Below the pieces are notes generated by a model that saw only the letters and a list, made by a program, of their open reading frames with translations, had not been told where the DNA came from and ran no database searches. From NCBI GenBank assembly GCA_946614165.1, contig CAMOGQ010000022.1, positions 1-35,518 on the forward strand: a stretch of 35,518 nucleotides of DNA, given 5' to 3'. A program made the translations under genes and the position numbers. This stretch comes from an uncultured Lachnospiraceae bacterium (GTDB lineage: Bacteria; Bacillota; Clostridia; Lachnospirales; Lachnospiraceae). Shown in pieces: positions 15,443-22,523 of this stretch; the first letter of the stretch is position 1, and each line of letters opens with the position of its first letter.

Positions 15443-16303
15443 TTATTTCCTCCCGAAGTATTCTTCAATGTATTCCTTAAAGGAATGGTCTCCGGTCACG
15501 TCTTTGCCAACAAGATCGTGGGACAGGGTCCACTTGGAGAAGAGGATGATGTCATGCTTGCCGGCCTTTTTGATTTTTGGAAGATTGGCCAGGATGGAGA
15601 ACATCCAGATGGGGCTGTCCTTGATGATGACGGGCTTTCCGGCCGCGCGGAAGCAGAGCTTTGCCATTTCTTCGTAGGTGTAGGTCTCTTTGCCGCCCAC
15701 CTCGTAGACGGCGTTTCTGTCCAGCATGTGCTCTCCGATAAAGGCCGCAAAGTCGGGGCAGTCCACCACGTTGGCTCTTACCCCGTGATAGCCCTTGAGC
15801 AGCTGCATCTCGCCCTTGTCCACGTAGGGCTTGAAGACCTTGGCAATGTCATAGAAGTAGCCGGTGGGGCGGTAGATCACGTACTCCAGGCCGCTGGCTG
15901 TCAGTTCATCCTCGAACATGGCCTTGGCGTGCAGCATGGGCACCTTTTCCGCTCCGGGCTCCTTGCAGGCGATGACGGAAATATAGTTGAATTTCTTTAC
16001 GCCGGCAGCCTTCGCCTCTTCCAGGAGGTTCAGATTTCCCTGGTAGTCGATGTCGTAGGCGGTGAATTTCGTGGAAGACGTGGTAAGGCCCATGGTGGTG
16101 ATGACGACGTCGACGCCCTCGCAGATCCCTTTCAGGGTCTCTTTTCTGGTGGCATCGATGGCGCGGAAGGTGTATCTGCCTTCCAGTCCGTTGTTTTCCT
16201 TTTCCTTAAGGTCTGCCGCCACGACTTCGCGGCCGCCTTCGCAGAGTACTTTCAGGATCTCGATGCCCAGGTTTCCGAAGGCGCCTGCCAGTAAGATTTT
16301 CAT
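15443..16303 (-). CDS. NmrA-like NAD(P)-binding protein resembling divinyl (8-vinyl) reductase DVR/BciA
   Basis: 286 residues, an atypical short-chain dehydrogenase with the NAD(P) loop GAFGNLG (7-13) and no classical catalytic Tyr-x-x-x-Lys. Beyond the Rossmann fold it follows the DVR/BciA plan: AYDIDYQGNLNLLEEAKAAGV (about 82-102), a FEDELTASGLEYVIYRPTGYF segment (about 131-151), then G.....RANVVDCPDFAAFI, VYEVGGKETYTYEEMAKLCFRAAGKP and a hydrophobic end. DVR and BciA reduce the 8-vinyl group of chlorophyllides with NADPH. General NmrA/epimerase proteins share parts of this, so the specific reaction is an inference strengthened by its neighbours. AAGGGGAG precedes the ATG; the 22-base gap to the upstream gene keeps it in the operon. 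Confidence 0.7.
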   Translation of the reverse strand: MKILLAGAFGNLGIEILKVLCEGGREVVAADLKEKENNGLEGRYTFRAIDATRKETLKGICEGVDVVITTMGLTTSSTKFTAYDIDYQGNLNLLEEAKAAGVKKFNYISVIACKEPGAEKVPMLHAKAMFEDELTASGLEYVIYRPTGYFYDIAKVFKPYVDKGEMQLLKGYHGVRANVVDCPDFAAFIGEHMLDRNAVYEVGGKETYTYEEMAKLCFRAAGKPVIIKDSPIWMFSILANLPKIKKAGKHDIILFSKWTLSHDLVGKDVTGDHSFKEYIEEYFGRK

Positions 16304-16325
16304 AGTATTGCTCCCCTTTCTGACT

Positions 16326-17357
16326 TTATTTGTTTTTTTCTTTGGAACGTTTGTCGTTGATGATTTCCATCTGCTCTGCGCCGATGACTTTCACGCCGTT
16401 TTCCTCCGCCCAGCTGACGCAGCCCTTCAGGACGGTGGGAAGGAAGATGCGGGGGACTTTTACCAGCTTCTCCAGAGCCTCGTCGGTAAACTGCACGTCT
16501 GTCTGCAGGCGGTCCGCCGCGTAGCGGACGGACTGCACGGTGGTCTGCCTCTGGGGCAGGAGCTCCGGCAGCATCCTTCTGCGCCTGTGGTACCAGAAGT
16601 TTTTGGAATCCCTGTAGCCGTAGTCCACGGGCAGGGGCGGGAAGTCCTGGGCCTTTACGCCGTTTACGATGGCGTCCCGGTAGCGGGGCTTCATGAGGAT
16701 TTTGTCGATCCGAAGGACGAAATGGGCTCCGTAGGGCGATGTGATGCCGTTGAAGTCGTGGTACTTTTCCAGTTCATAGTGGTCAGCGCCTTCCGGGAGA
16801 GGTCCGTCGTCCTGAGCTCCGTCCAGGGTATCCACCCAGGTGCATTCCACTGCCTGCAGGGCCTCGGAGATCACTTTGGGATAGGTGCCTTCGGGGTCCT
16901 CTTTCTTCCGCAGCCCCTCTTCCAGGTGGAAGGCAAAGTCCTTCATCTTTTCGGCGGGCGTATCGCCGGGCCATCCCAGACGCACCATTTCCTTAAAGGT
17001 CTTCCTGTCGTCGTCAAGGAAGTTGATGACGCATTTCTTATTCTTTATGATGTTCTGGGCCGTGTTGGAGGAGTTTCGGCACTCCAGCATGAAGGCATAG
17101 TATTCCTTTCCGGCTATATAGAAGGGGGCCAGAAGAGAGTAGGGCCCGCAGATGGTCTTTCCCTCGTCTGTCAGGGTGCTGACCAGGACGGCCGGCATGG
17201 GGAAAAAGAGAGAGGTCTGATAGAAGTTGTCCACGGCTCTCAGTTCCGTGAAGGATGAGCCGCCCGGCGTACCTTTTGATTTCTTTTTTGACGGTCCTGC
17301 GCCTTTTTTTAAAGCTGTTCCCGGTTTTCTGACCGGCAGTTTAAATAATGATTTCAA
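16326..17357 (-). CDS. Flavin-reductase-like domain fused to a PCP_red (BchB C-terminal) domain
   Basis: 343 residues from a TTG start at 17357, chosen because AGGAGG lies 6 bases before it; the only upstream ATG (17393) is deeper inside the regulator gene and lacks a site. Residues 1-40 are basic and low complexity. Residues about 44-250 form a flavin-reductase/flavoredoxin split barrel: NFYQTSLFFPMPAVLVSTL, CGPYSLLAPFYIAGKEYYAF, RNSSNTAQNI, KKCVINFL. The last 50 residues, ALEKLVKVPRIFLPTVLKG then CVSWAEENGVKVIGAEQMEI, match the small PCP_red domain at the C-terminus of dark-operative protochlorophyllide reductase BchB ('a...L..vP.fvr..vr..iE.yAre.gi..It'). The fusion suggests an FMN enzyme acting on a tetrapyrrole-like substrate. 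It overlaps the TetR gene by 17 bases. Confidence 0.68.
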   Translation of the reverse strand: MKSLFKLPVRKPGTALKKGAGPSKKKSKGTPGGSSFTELRAVDNFYQTSLFFPMPAVLVSTLTDEGKTICGPYSLLAPFYIAGKEYYAFMLECRNSSNTAQNIIKNKKCVINFLDDDRKTFKEMVRLGWPGDTPAEKMKDFAFHLEEGLRKKEDPEGTYPKVISEALQAVECTWVDTLDGAQDDGPLPEGADHYELEKYHDFNGITSPYGAHFVLRIDKILMKPRYRDAIVNGVKAQDFPPLPVDYGYRDSKNFWYHRRRRMLPELLPQRQTTVQSVRYAADRLQTDVQFTDEALEKLVKVPRIFLPTVLKGCVSWAEENGVKVIGAEQMEIINDKRSKEKNK

Positions 17358-17859
17358 TGATTTCCTCCTCTCTGATCTCCGGGTGCTGGGCACCGGCTAT
17401 GATCAGTTCTGCAAACAGGGTCCTTCTGTTTTCCGGACAGGGCACTCCAAAGCGCCCGTACAGGTCCCGGATCATTTCCCTGATCTGGGACAGGAGCAGC
17501 TCGTGGCGGGTGCGGTAGCGGGTGCTGAAATCGCCTCCGGCCTGATAGGAGCTCCACACATCCCGGTAGATCTGCCTGTAGCTTCGTATTCCGCGGCAGA
17601 TATACAGGAGGCCCTCCCGCAGGGAACCTGCCTGGTCCAGCTGCATCCGGACACCTTTCAGTGCATCCGTCCAGTCCCGGGCCATCACAGCTGCCATAAG
17701 GCTTTCCTTATCCCTGAAATAGTTGTAGATCGTTCCCACGGCGATTCCGCAGTCCGCCGCCACGCCCCTGAGCGAAAAAGAAGACAGGTCATTATCCAGC
17801 AGTCTTTTTCTGGCTGCCTGAAGGATCCTGTCTTCCGGGTCTTTGATGATCTTCGGCAT
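17341..17859 (-). CDS. TetR/AcrR family transcriptional regulator
   Basis: 172 residues from ATG 17859, chosen for GGGAGGTG just upstream; the ATG at 17892 would add 11 residues without a site. The N-terminal helix-turn-helix is typical: RILQAARKRLL, FSLRGVAADCGIAVGTIYNYF, then DKESLMAAV. The C-terminal half is a variable, all-helical ligand-binding domain ending in an acidic, isoleucine-rich tail (REEEIIEIII). It is the first gene of the operon and its promoter carries a palindrome over the -10 box, so it very likely represses itself and the five genes behind it until a small hydrophobic ligand, possibly the pathway substrate, binds. Confidence 0.88.
   Translation of the reverse strand: MPKIIKDPEDRILQAARKRLLDNDLSSFSLRGVAADCGIAVGTIYNYFRDKESLMAAVMARDWTDALKGVRMQLDQAGSLREGLLYICRGIRSYRQIYRDVWSSYQAGGDFSTRYRTRHELLLSQIREMIRDLYGRFGVPCPENRRTLFAELIIAGAQHPEIREEEIIEIII
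17364..17369 (-). promoter_or_regulatory. Ribosome binding site that selects the TTG start at 17357
   Basis: AGGAGG on the minus strand, inside the end of the TetR gene, with a 6-base spacer to TTG 17357-17355. No ATG or GTG is suitably spaced, so this decides the start of the flavin-reductase fusion. Confidence 0.6.
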
Positions 17860-17898
17860 CCGCGCACCTCCCTTCGAAAATGCCTGCCGCATGTTTTT

Positions 17899-17939
17899 AT
17901 GAACGTGTTCATTATAACCCCCATGAAATAATGCGTCAA
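17899..17939 (-). promoter_or_regulatory. Promoter and TetR-type operator of the reductase operon
   Basis: On the minus strand: TTGACG (17939-17934), a 17-base spacer and TATAAT (17916-17911), a near-consensus promoter. The palindrome ATGAAC-N2-GTTCAT (17899-17912) overlaps the end of the -10 box, where a bound repressor would block polymerase. The adjacent TetR gene is the obvious candidate to bind it. Confidence 0.72.
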
Positions 17940-18132
17940 CGGGCCGGCCGTTCCGGAGCAGGCGGATGATCTGTCCCTATGCCCCGTCTTTTGCCGGAAA
18001 AAACAGCAAATATCTTTACTTTTATGCCGATATGCTTCAAAATATGCTGTGTTCCGGATTTGTCTCAAAGGATCTCATATAAGAGCCGGAGAAAACCTTA
18101 AGAATATGTGCCTGCAACGGAGGAAGATTGAT

Positions 18133-20355
18133 ATGAAAAAGTTTCTGGCGGTCATCCTGACATTACTGCTGAGCATGCCCCTTGCCGCAGATGCCGAATC
18201 GGTCCAGACCGGAAAATTCAGATACATGCCCGCATTCGAGGAAGAGGCGGCAGAAGAAGATTACTTTTACAGTGACGGGTACTTTAAAGAGAGCAGCAGG
18301 ACATACAATGAGCATCTGGCGGCGATGTCATACAACCTGGCTGTTTCTACCTTTGAAGTACGAAACAGTTCATTTACAAAAGCCCTGCTTGACGGGATCG
18401 GCTTTGAGGAAATCGAGGTATTCGATATAGAAGAGAAACCGACTCTGGATACGGTCGGAACGGTTATTGCCCGCAGGGAAGTGGACGGGAAAAACCTGAT
18501 AGCCGCAGCCATCCGGGGCGAGAAGTATGATTCGGAATGGGGAAACAGTTTTATTGTCGGAAAGAGCGGGAATGCCAGGGGCTTTGACGATGCCGCAGAA
18601 AAGGTCATAAAAAGACTCAGGGATTACATTTCCGGGAAGGACCTTGACAATGTTCAGATCTGGATGACCGGTTTTTCGAGAGCGGGGACCATAGCGGATC
18701 TGGCGGGCGTTTATATTAACAGGCATCCGGACGAGTTTAACACAGGAGCGGACGACCTGTTCGTCTATACATTTGAGGCTCCGGCGGCGTCGGCCGATGA
18801 TACGGTCTATGACAACATATACAACGTCAGAGACAAAAACGATTTAGTCCCTCTGGTATACCCGGAAGAATGGGGATTTCACAATAACGGCAGGGAAATA
18901 ATCATTGATTCGGATGAATCCGTCACGACCTATGTCGGTCTGGAAGAGAAGACAGAATATAAGGATGTCAGTATAAACGAGTTTAATGACCAGTTCATTT
19001 CCTGGCTGGCTTCCAGACTGAGCAGGGAGACTTATTCGGAGTATCTGGAAGAGCCGGTCAGCAGGCTGCTGGATATCTATTTCGGCAAATCCGAAGAGGA
19101 CCGCAAAAAGCTGAATGACTTCGTTACGCAGGATCTGAAAGAACATATCCTGGATAATGAAGAGAATTTTAACATTCTGAAGGATAAAGTCTGGTCTGTC
19201 CTGGACCATAATTCCGATTATCTTTATCAGAGTTTAACAGACAGTCTTATTGGGATGATCGATGAAGTGAGAGACACGCCGGGCGGGTCGGTCCTGACGG
19301 ATGAGGAATATCAGGCCTTCACAGGGGCTCTCTATCCGATCCTGCGGGTGCTCGGCCCCGTTATTGTGGATGACAGCAACTACTATGACGGCATCGATTA
19401 CGATGAGTTCTACAGGAATGAGGTCGAAAATTATTATCTCTCCGATGAGGATATGGGCAGAAGGGACGGCGAAGGATCGGGCCGCTCTTACGGATACGAT
19501 GACGGATTCTACGGCAGTCCCCGTAATGAAAACGAATTAAACTTATGGGATGATTACGGTCCGGCATACGAAGAGGCGTACAGGAATGCCTATATTCCGG
19601 CCTATCTGGAAGCATATGACCTGGGGACAAAACACAGTGAGGATCTGGCCGAAAAAGGAAAATACGACGGCGCCAGGCATTCGTATAACGAAGGATATTA
19701 TGCGGCGACCCACGGACAGGAGCCTGTCCCTTACGACGAATTCTTTTATGCGGAAGACTGGATGACAGACGAATACATCGAAGCATATAATGCATCCTAC
19801 GAAGAGGAGTATATGAGGGGCTACGGGGAAGGCCAGGGGAAACCCGCAGAAGATGAGGAAGCGGGGTACCCCGAAAATATGATGAGTCTGTATCACCTCA
19901 GGTCGCTTATGGAGAACGGGAAGACGATCCTGCAGCATCATTATCCCCAGCATATTCTGGAACTGATCCACGAATCGGATTCCTATTATACGGAAGGAAT
20001 TCCGGAGCAGGAGGATGAGAACAAGGATCCCGGTGAGAATGCACAGGAGCCGGAGGGCGAAGGGGGAAAAGAAGATCCTCAGCAGGGTGCTTCCGAGGAT
20101 ACCGGAGAGGATTCCGGGCAGAATACAAAGAAGGATACAAAGGAGAATACAAAGGAGGATACAAAAAAGGATACAAAGAAGGATTCCGGGTCCTCCAAAT
20201 CAACAAAGGATTCTTCCAAAAAAACGGCCACGGCAAAGACAGGAGATGAAAGTCATCCGGTCCTCTGGGCGCTCCTTCTTTCGGCAGCCTTCTCCGGACT
20301 TGTCTATATGAAAAAAAGGAATCGGAAGGATGTAAGGAACGGAAGAAAAGAATGA
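18133..20355 (+). CDS. Large secreted alpha/beta hydrolase (lipase class 3-like) with cell-surface anchor
   Basis: 740 residues from ATG 18133 (GGAGGAAG upstream). A signal peptide (1-21, ending ADA) is followed by a lipase-like domain: the strand LIAAAIRGEKYDSEWGNSF, nucleophile elbow GFSRAG with Ser182, Asp237 in NVRDKNDLVPLV and His250 in WGFHNNG, which fit a Ser-Asp-His triad in the class 3 lipase/Mbeg1-like order. Residues about 475-585 are packed with Tyr-rich motifs (YEEAYRNAYIPAYLEAY, then EYIEAYNASYEEEY), probably a helical repeat. An acidic linker, five NTKK/DTKE tetrapeptides, AKTGDES, a hydrophobic helix (about 708-725) and KKRNRK follow, resembling a non-canonical sortase sorting signal. 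It is probably a wall-attached esterase or lipase. The upstream gap 17940-18132 shows no clear promoter. Confidence 0.78.
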   Translation: MKKFLAVILTLLLSMPLAADAESVQTGKFRYMPAFEEEAAEEDYFYSDGYFKESSRTYNEHLAAMSYNLAVSTFEVRNSSFTKALLDGIGFEEIEVFDIEEKPTLDTVGTVIARREVDGKNLIAAAIRGEKYDSEWGNSFIVGKSGNARGFDDAAEKVIKRLRDYISGKDLDNVQIWMTGFSRAGTIADLAGVYINRHPDEFNTGADDLFVYTFEAPAASADDTVYDNIYNVRDKNDLVPLVYPEEWGFHNNGREIIIDSDESVTTYVGLEEKTEYKDVSINEFNDQFISWLASRLSRETYSEYLEEPVSRLLDIYFGKSEEDRKKLNDFVTQDLKEHILDNEENFNILKDKVWSVLDHNSDYLYQSLTDSLIGMIDEVRDTPGGSVLTDEEYQAFTGALYPILRVLGPVIVDDSNYYDGIDYDEFYRNEVENYYLSDEDMGRRDGEGSGRSYGYDDGFYGSPRNENELNLWDDYGPAYEEAYRNAYIPAYLEAYDLGTKHSEDLAEKGKYDGARHSYNEGYYAATHGQEPVPYDEFFYAEDWMTDEYIEAYNASYEEEYMRGYGEGQGKPAEDEEAGYPENMMSLYHLRSLMENGKTILQHHYPQHILELIHESDSYYTEGIPEQEDENKDPGENAQEPEGEGGKEDPQQGASEDTGEDSGQNTKKDTKENTKEDTKKDTKKDSGSSKSTKDSSKKTATAKTGDESHPVLWALLLSAAFSGLVYMKKRNRKDVRNGRKE
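20121..20180 (+). repeat. Five 12-bp tandem repeats in the hydrolase linker
   Basis: Consensus GRATACAAARRA repeated five times in frame, encoding (N/D)-T-K-(K/E). The copies differ by one to three bases. Such a linker can vary in length by slippage without breaking the frame, spacing the enzyme from its surface anchor. Confidence 0.8.
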
Positions 20356-20469
20356 TCCCTGCAGGGAATCTGTTCCTTAACGCAGCTGACATTAAAGGCA
20401 GTGCCTCGGGGAAAACGGGCCCGGCTTTACCGGCCCCGTCAGACAGATAAAAAAAGCAGAATAGATCAG

Positions 20470-20523
20470 AAGGACTCTGCGCACCGGCCCGGGAAAGAAG
20501 GGCCGGTCTGCAGAGTCCTTTTT
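20470..20523 (+). terminator. Very strong terminator after the surface hydrolase
   Basis: AAGGACTCTGC (20470-20480) pairs with GCAGAGTCCTT (20510-20520), and the inner ACCGGCCC (20483-20490) pairs with GGGCCGGT (20500-20507), followed by TTT. A smaller G+C-rich hairpin lies at about 20415-20440. The 20356-20772 gap otherwise contains only the operator region of the next module. Confidence 0.85.
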
Positions 20524-20645
20524 ATGCCTTCGGCGAAAGCTCCCTCCCATGCATCCTGCCTGATGCCGTATGTCTGAAATCTGCTGATACGGTGCTTACG
20601 TGTCAGAGATCGGGATTTTCCGGTCAAACAAGTAAAATATTAAAA

Positions 20646-20740
20646 ATTTAAAGTAAAACTTTAAATATCTATTGACACTGCCTGGGGAGGATGATATATT
20701 CATACTATAAACTTTAAATATTTAAAGTAAAACTTTAAAC
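20646..20740 (+). promoter_or_regulatory. Promoter with palindromic operators, YoaS/YozG-like module copy 2
   Basis: TTGACA (20672-20677), 17 bases, TATATT (20695-20700). The palindrome ATTTAAAGT-AAA-ACTTTAAAT lies upstream (20646-20666). Downstream, ACTTTAAAT (20711-20719) abuts ATTTAAAGT (20720-20728), then AAA and ACTTTAAAC (20732-20740). Five half-sites thus bracket the promoter, with the same positions and spacing as at 2405-2499. Confidence 0.7.
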
Positions 20741-20772
20741 TGGTTCTTAAATAGATGAAGGAGGTTCTATCG

Positions 20773-21402
20773 ATGATGGGCAGGAAAAAGAAGACAGATC
20801 CGGAAAGCATAAAGAGAAAAAGACTGAGACTCATAACCGCTTTTTCCACGGCGGTGATTCTGCTGATCCTGTTTTCACTGCAGGATCTGATAAAGGATGT
20901 CAGGACCGATGCCTCTGCCTTTGAGATCCGCTATGAAGCAGATGAGACCTTTCCCCAGACAGGGAAAATCTATAAACTGTATGCAGACGGAGAATACTGG
21001 GGAGAGATCGATCAGAACAGATTCTGTCTGCTCGACGAAAACGGCCATACAGACTATAAATACTGCGTCCTGATGGAAGATGCATCCAGGCTCTGCTATA
21101 TCACCATATTGTGCATCATGCTCTATCTGGTGCTTCTGATAGCAAAAGACTCTCTGGAAAAGACTCCCTTTACCAGAAGGAACATAAGGATGGTAAAAGC
21201 CATAGCGATCCTGCAGCTGCTTCTCGGCATCATCCCGGGGGCTGTCAGGGACGTGATGTCAATGGTAAAGTTCGACTACAGCAGTGCTTTACTTGATGAG
21301 AAATGGTTCTACATGGTGGTCATCGCATTTGTCATCGGTTCCATTGCCTATGTTTTTGAAAAGGGGCTGGACCTTCAGGAAGATGTGGACAGCATAGTGT
21401 AA
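20773..21402 (+). CDS. DUF2975 membrane protein (YoaS-like), copy 2
   Basis: 209 residues from ATG 20773 (an adjacent ATG at 20776 is also possible), 8 bases after AAGGAGG (20758-20764). Four membrane helices and the DUF2975 ending FEKGLDLQEDVDSIV are as in copy 1. Differences are concentrated in the first 30 residues, the external loop (QTGKIYKLYADGEYWGEI) and helix 2, while the C-terminal 20 residues are identical. The gene is 11 bases before its Xre partner, as in copy 1. The near-identity of promoter, spacing and both proteins shows a duplicated unit; which copy is ancestral cannot be told here. Confidence 0.86.
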   Translation: MMGRKKKTDPESIKRKRLRLITAFSTAVILLILFSLQDLIKDVRTDASAFEIRYEADETFPQTGKIYKLYADGEYWGEIDQNRFCLLDENGHTDYKYCVLMEDASRLCYITILCIMLYLVLLIAKDSLEKTPFTRRNIRMVKAIAILQLLLGIIPGAVRDVMSMVKFDYSSALLDEKWFYMVVIAFVIGSIAYVFEKGLDLQEDVDSIV

Positions 21403-21413
21403 GGAGGCGGAAT

Positions 21414-21626
21414 ATGGCGATCACCATCAGACTGGACCGCATGATGGCGGACAGAAAAATGTCCCTGAACGAACTGGCGGATAAGGTGGGTCTTTCGAAT
21501 GTGAACCTGTCAAATCTGAAGACCGGAAAAATGAAGGGCATCCGCTTTGAGACCCTGAATTCCATCTGCAAGGCCCTGAACTGTCAGCCCGGAGACCTGC
21601 TGGAGTATACAGAGGATGATGACTGA
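21414..21626 (+). CDS. YozG-like Xre-family transcriptional regulator, copy 2
   Basis: 70 residues, 67 identical to the protein at 3183-3395, including the entire recognition helix region NVNLSNLKTGKMKGIRFETL. GGAGG precedes the ATG at the same 7-base distance. Because the DNA-contacting residues are unchanged, either regulator should bind either operator set. Unlike copy 1, it is not followed by a peptidase fragment; about 160 bases of non-coding sequence lead to the next gene. Confidence 0.9.
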   Translation: MAITIRLDRMMADRKMSLNELADKVGLSNVNLSNLKTGKMKGIRFETLNSICKALNCQPGDLLEYTEDDD

Positions 21627-21735
21627 AGACAGTCAGGAGCATAAAACAGCATATAAATATGGGATTTTGCGGCAGAATCCGGAAGCGAAAAAATACTTCA
21701 TGTGCAGACTGGATTCCGCCAGCGCTTAAATGTGA

Positions 21736-21741
21736 TATAAT
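21736..21741 (+). promoter_or_regulatory. -10 element for the small Cys-rich gene pair
   Basis: TATAAT preceded by TGTGA, an extended -10 context; no good -35 is visible 17 bases upstream. AAAGGAGGG and the ATG at 21787 follow. Confidence 0.45.
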
Positions 21742-21786
21742 AAACGTAATACCACAAATACCGCAAAGTGAAAGGAGGGTACAGTT

Positions 21787-22005
21787 ATGGCTTCCATTCT
21801 GATCAAAGACACCACGCGGGAAGAGAGGATCCGTATTGTTCATCAGGCACTGTGGGGCGCCTGCGGAATCGACTGTGAATTCTGTTCGGGATGCGACAAT
21901 CGCGGCGGCGGAAGAACCGAAAATATTTACCAGCCCTATATCGACGGCGAAAAGGAGATCCGGGAGATCAATGAGGAATACCGCGCGCCTTTTGTCCGCG
22001 CATGA
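21787..22005 (+). CDS. Small Cys-rich protein A (C-x3-C-x2-C-x2-C)
   Basis: 72 residues with an excellent ribosome site (AAAGGAGGG). The centre reads CGIDCEFCSGC (C-x3-C-x2-C-x2-C), followed by DNRGGGRTENIY and a YIDGEKEIREINEEYR end. I do not recognise a named family. The four closely spaced cysteines could hold zinc or an iron-sulfur cluster. The next gene encodes a protein with the same cysteine spacing and a similar tail, so the two look like tandem relatives that may work together. No membrane helix or signal is present, so it should be cytoplasmic. Confidence 0.7.
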   Translation: MASILIKDTTREERIRIVHQALWGACGIDCEFCSGCDNRGGGRTENIYQPYIDGEKEIREINEEYRAPFVRA

Positions 22006-22046
22006 TGAACTGTCAGGTCCGGACAGATAACATGGGAGGAACTGTC

Positions 22047-22250
22047 ATGCTTATTGCACCTGATTTAGCAGATTCGACCGCCGAGGAGCGCAGAGCATTC
22101 ATTCAGGCCAGATACCCCTGCATAGCCGACTGCGATATGTGCGGCCTGTGCAAAGTGTTCCGCGGCATGGACGCGGAGCACGCCTTCGCCGACTATATAA
22201 ACGGAAAGCGTTCCTATACGGATGTTTCGGCGGATTACAGGCGTAGATGA
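22047..22250 (+). CDS. Small Cys-rich protein B (C-x3-C-x2-C-x2-C)
   Basis: 67 residues from ATG 22047, 6 bases after GGGAGGA; earlier in-frame ATGs (22002, 22032) overlap the previous gene or the ribosome site. The core CIADCDMCGLC has the same cysteine spacing as protein A, followed by KVFRGMDAEHAFADYINGKRSYTDV and a YRRR end, which parallels YIDGEKEI...EEYR of protein A. A metal or cluster site is likely; function is unknown. The genes are 41 bases apart and share a terminator at 22294. Confidence 0.7.
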   Translation: MLIAPDLADSTAEERRAFIQARYPCIADCDMCGLCKVFRGMDAEHAFADYINGKRSYTDVSADYRRR

Positions 22251-22293
22251 AAAAATAGTTTCCGCGGGGCCGGGTCTCTATACCGGAATTCAG

Positions 22294-22329
22294 AAAACCT
22301 CTGGGACTGCAGCAGTCTCAGAGGTTTTT
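22294..22329. terminator. Terminator after the Cys-rich pair
   Basis: AAAACCTCTGGGACTGC (22294-22310) pairs with GCAGTCTCAGAGGTTTT (22312-22328) with one G-T pair; a T run follows and an A run precedes, so it may work in both directions. The remainder of 22251-22523 shows no gene. Confidence 0.75.
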
Positions 22330-22523
22330 CACTGCCCGGCGGGAAGCATTGGTTTTGAATCCCCAAGGCGGCATCCGAAAGCCATTATACCGGAAAAAAT
22401 GAATAAAAAAGAAAATAACATGCAGGTAAGGGAAGAGGCTCTCCTTGAAGCATCCGGTCAGAGAAGGTAAGATGAGTATGGCACCGGGGAGACCCGGAAA
22501 TATCTTTTTGGAAGGGAGCCACT

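Noticed and set aside
16062-17258. Plus-strand open frame of 398 codons opposite the flavin-reductase and NmrA genes
   Set aside because: The minus strand carries clear domain motifs and ribosome sites in both genes; the plus frame is a shadow.
20121-20180. The 12-bp tandem repeats considered as a CRISPR or iteron array
   Set aside because: The units are in frame with the hydrolase, encode a simple linker and have no spacers.
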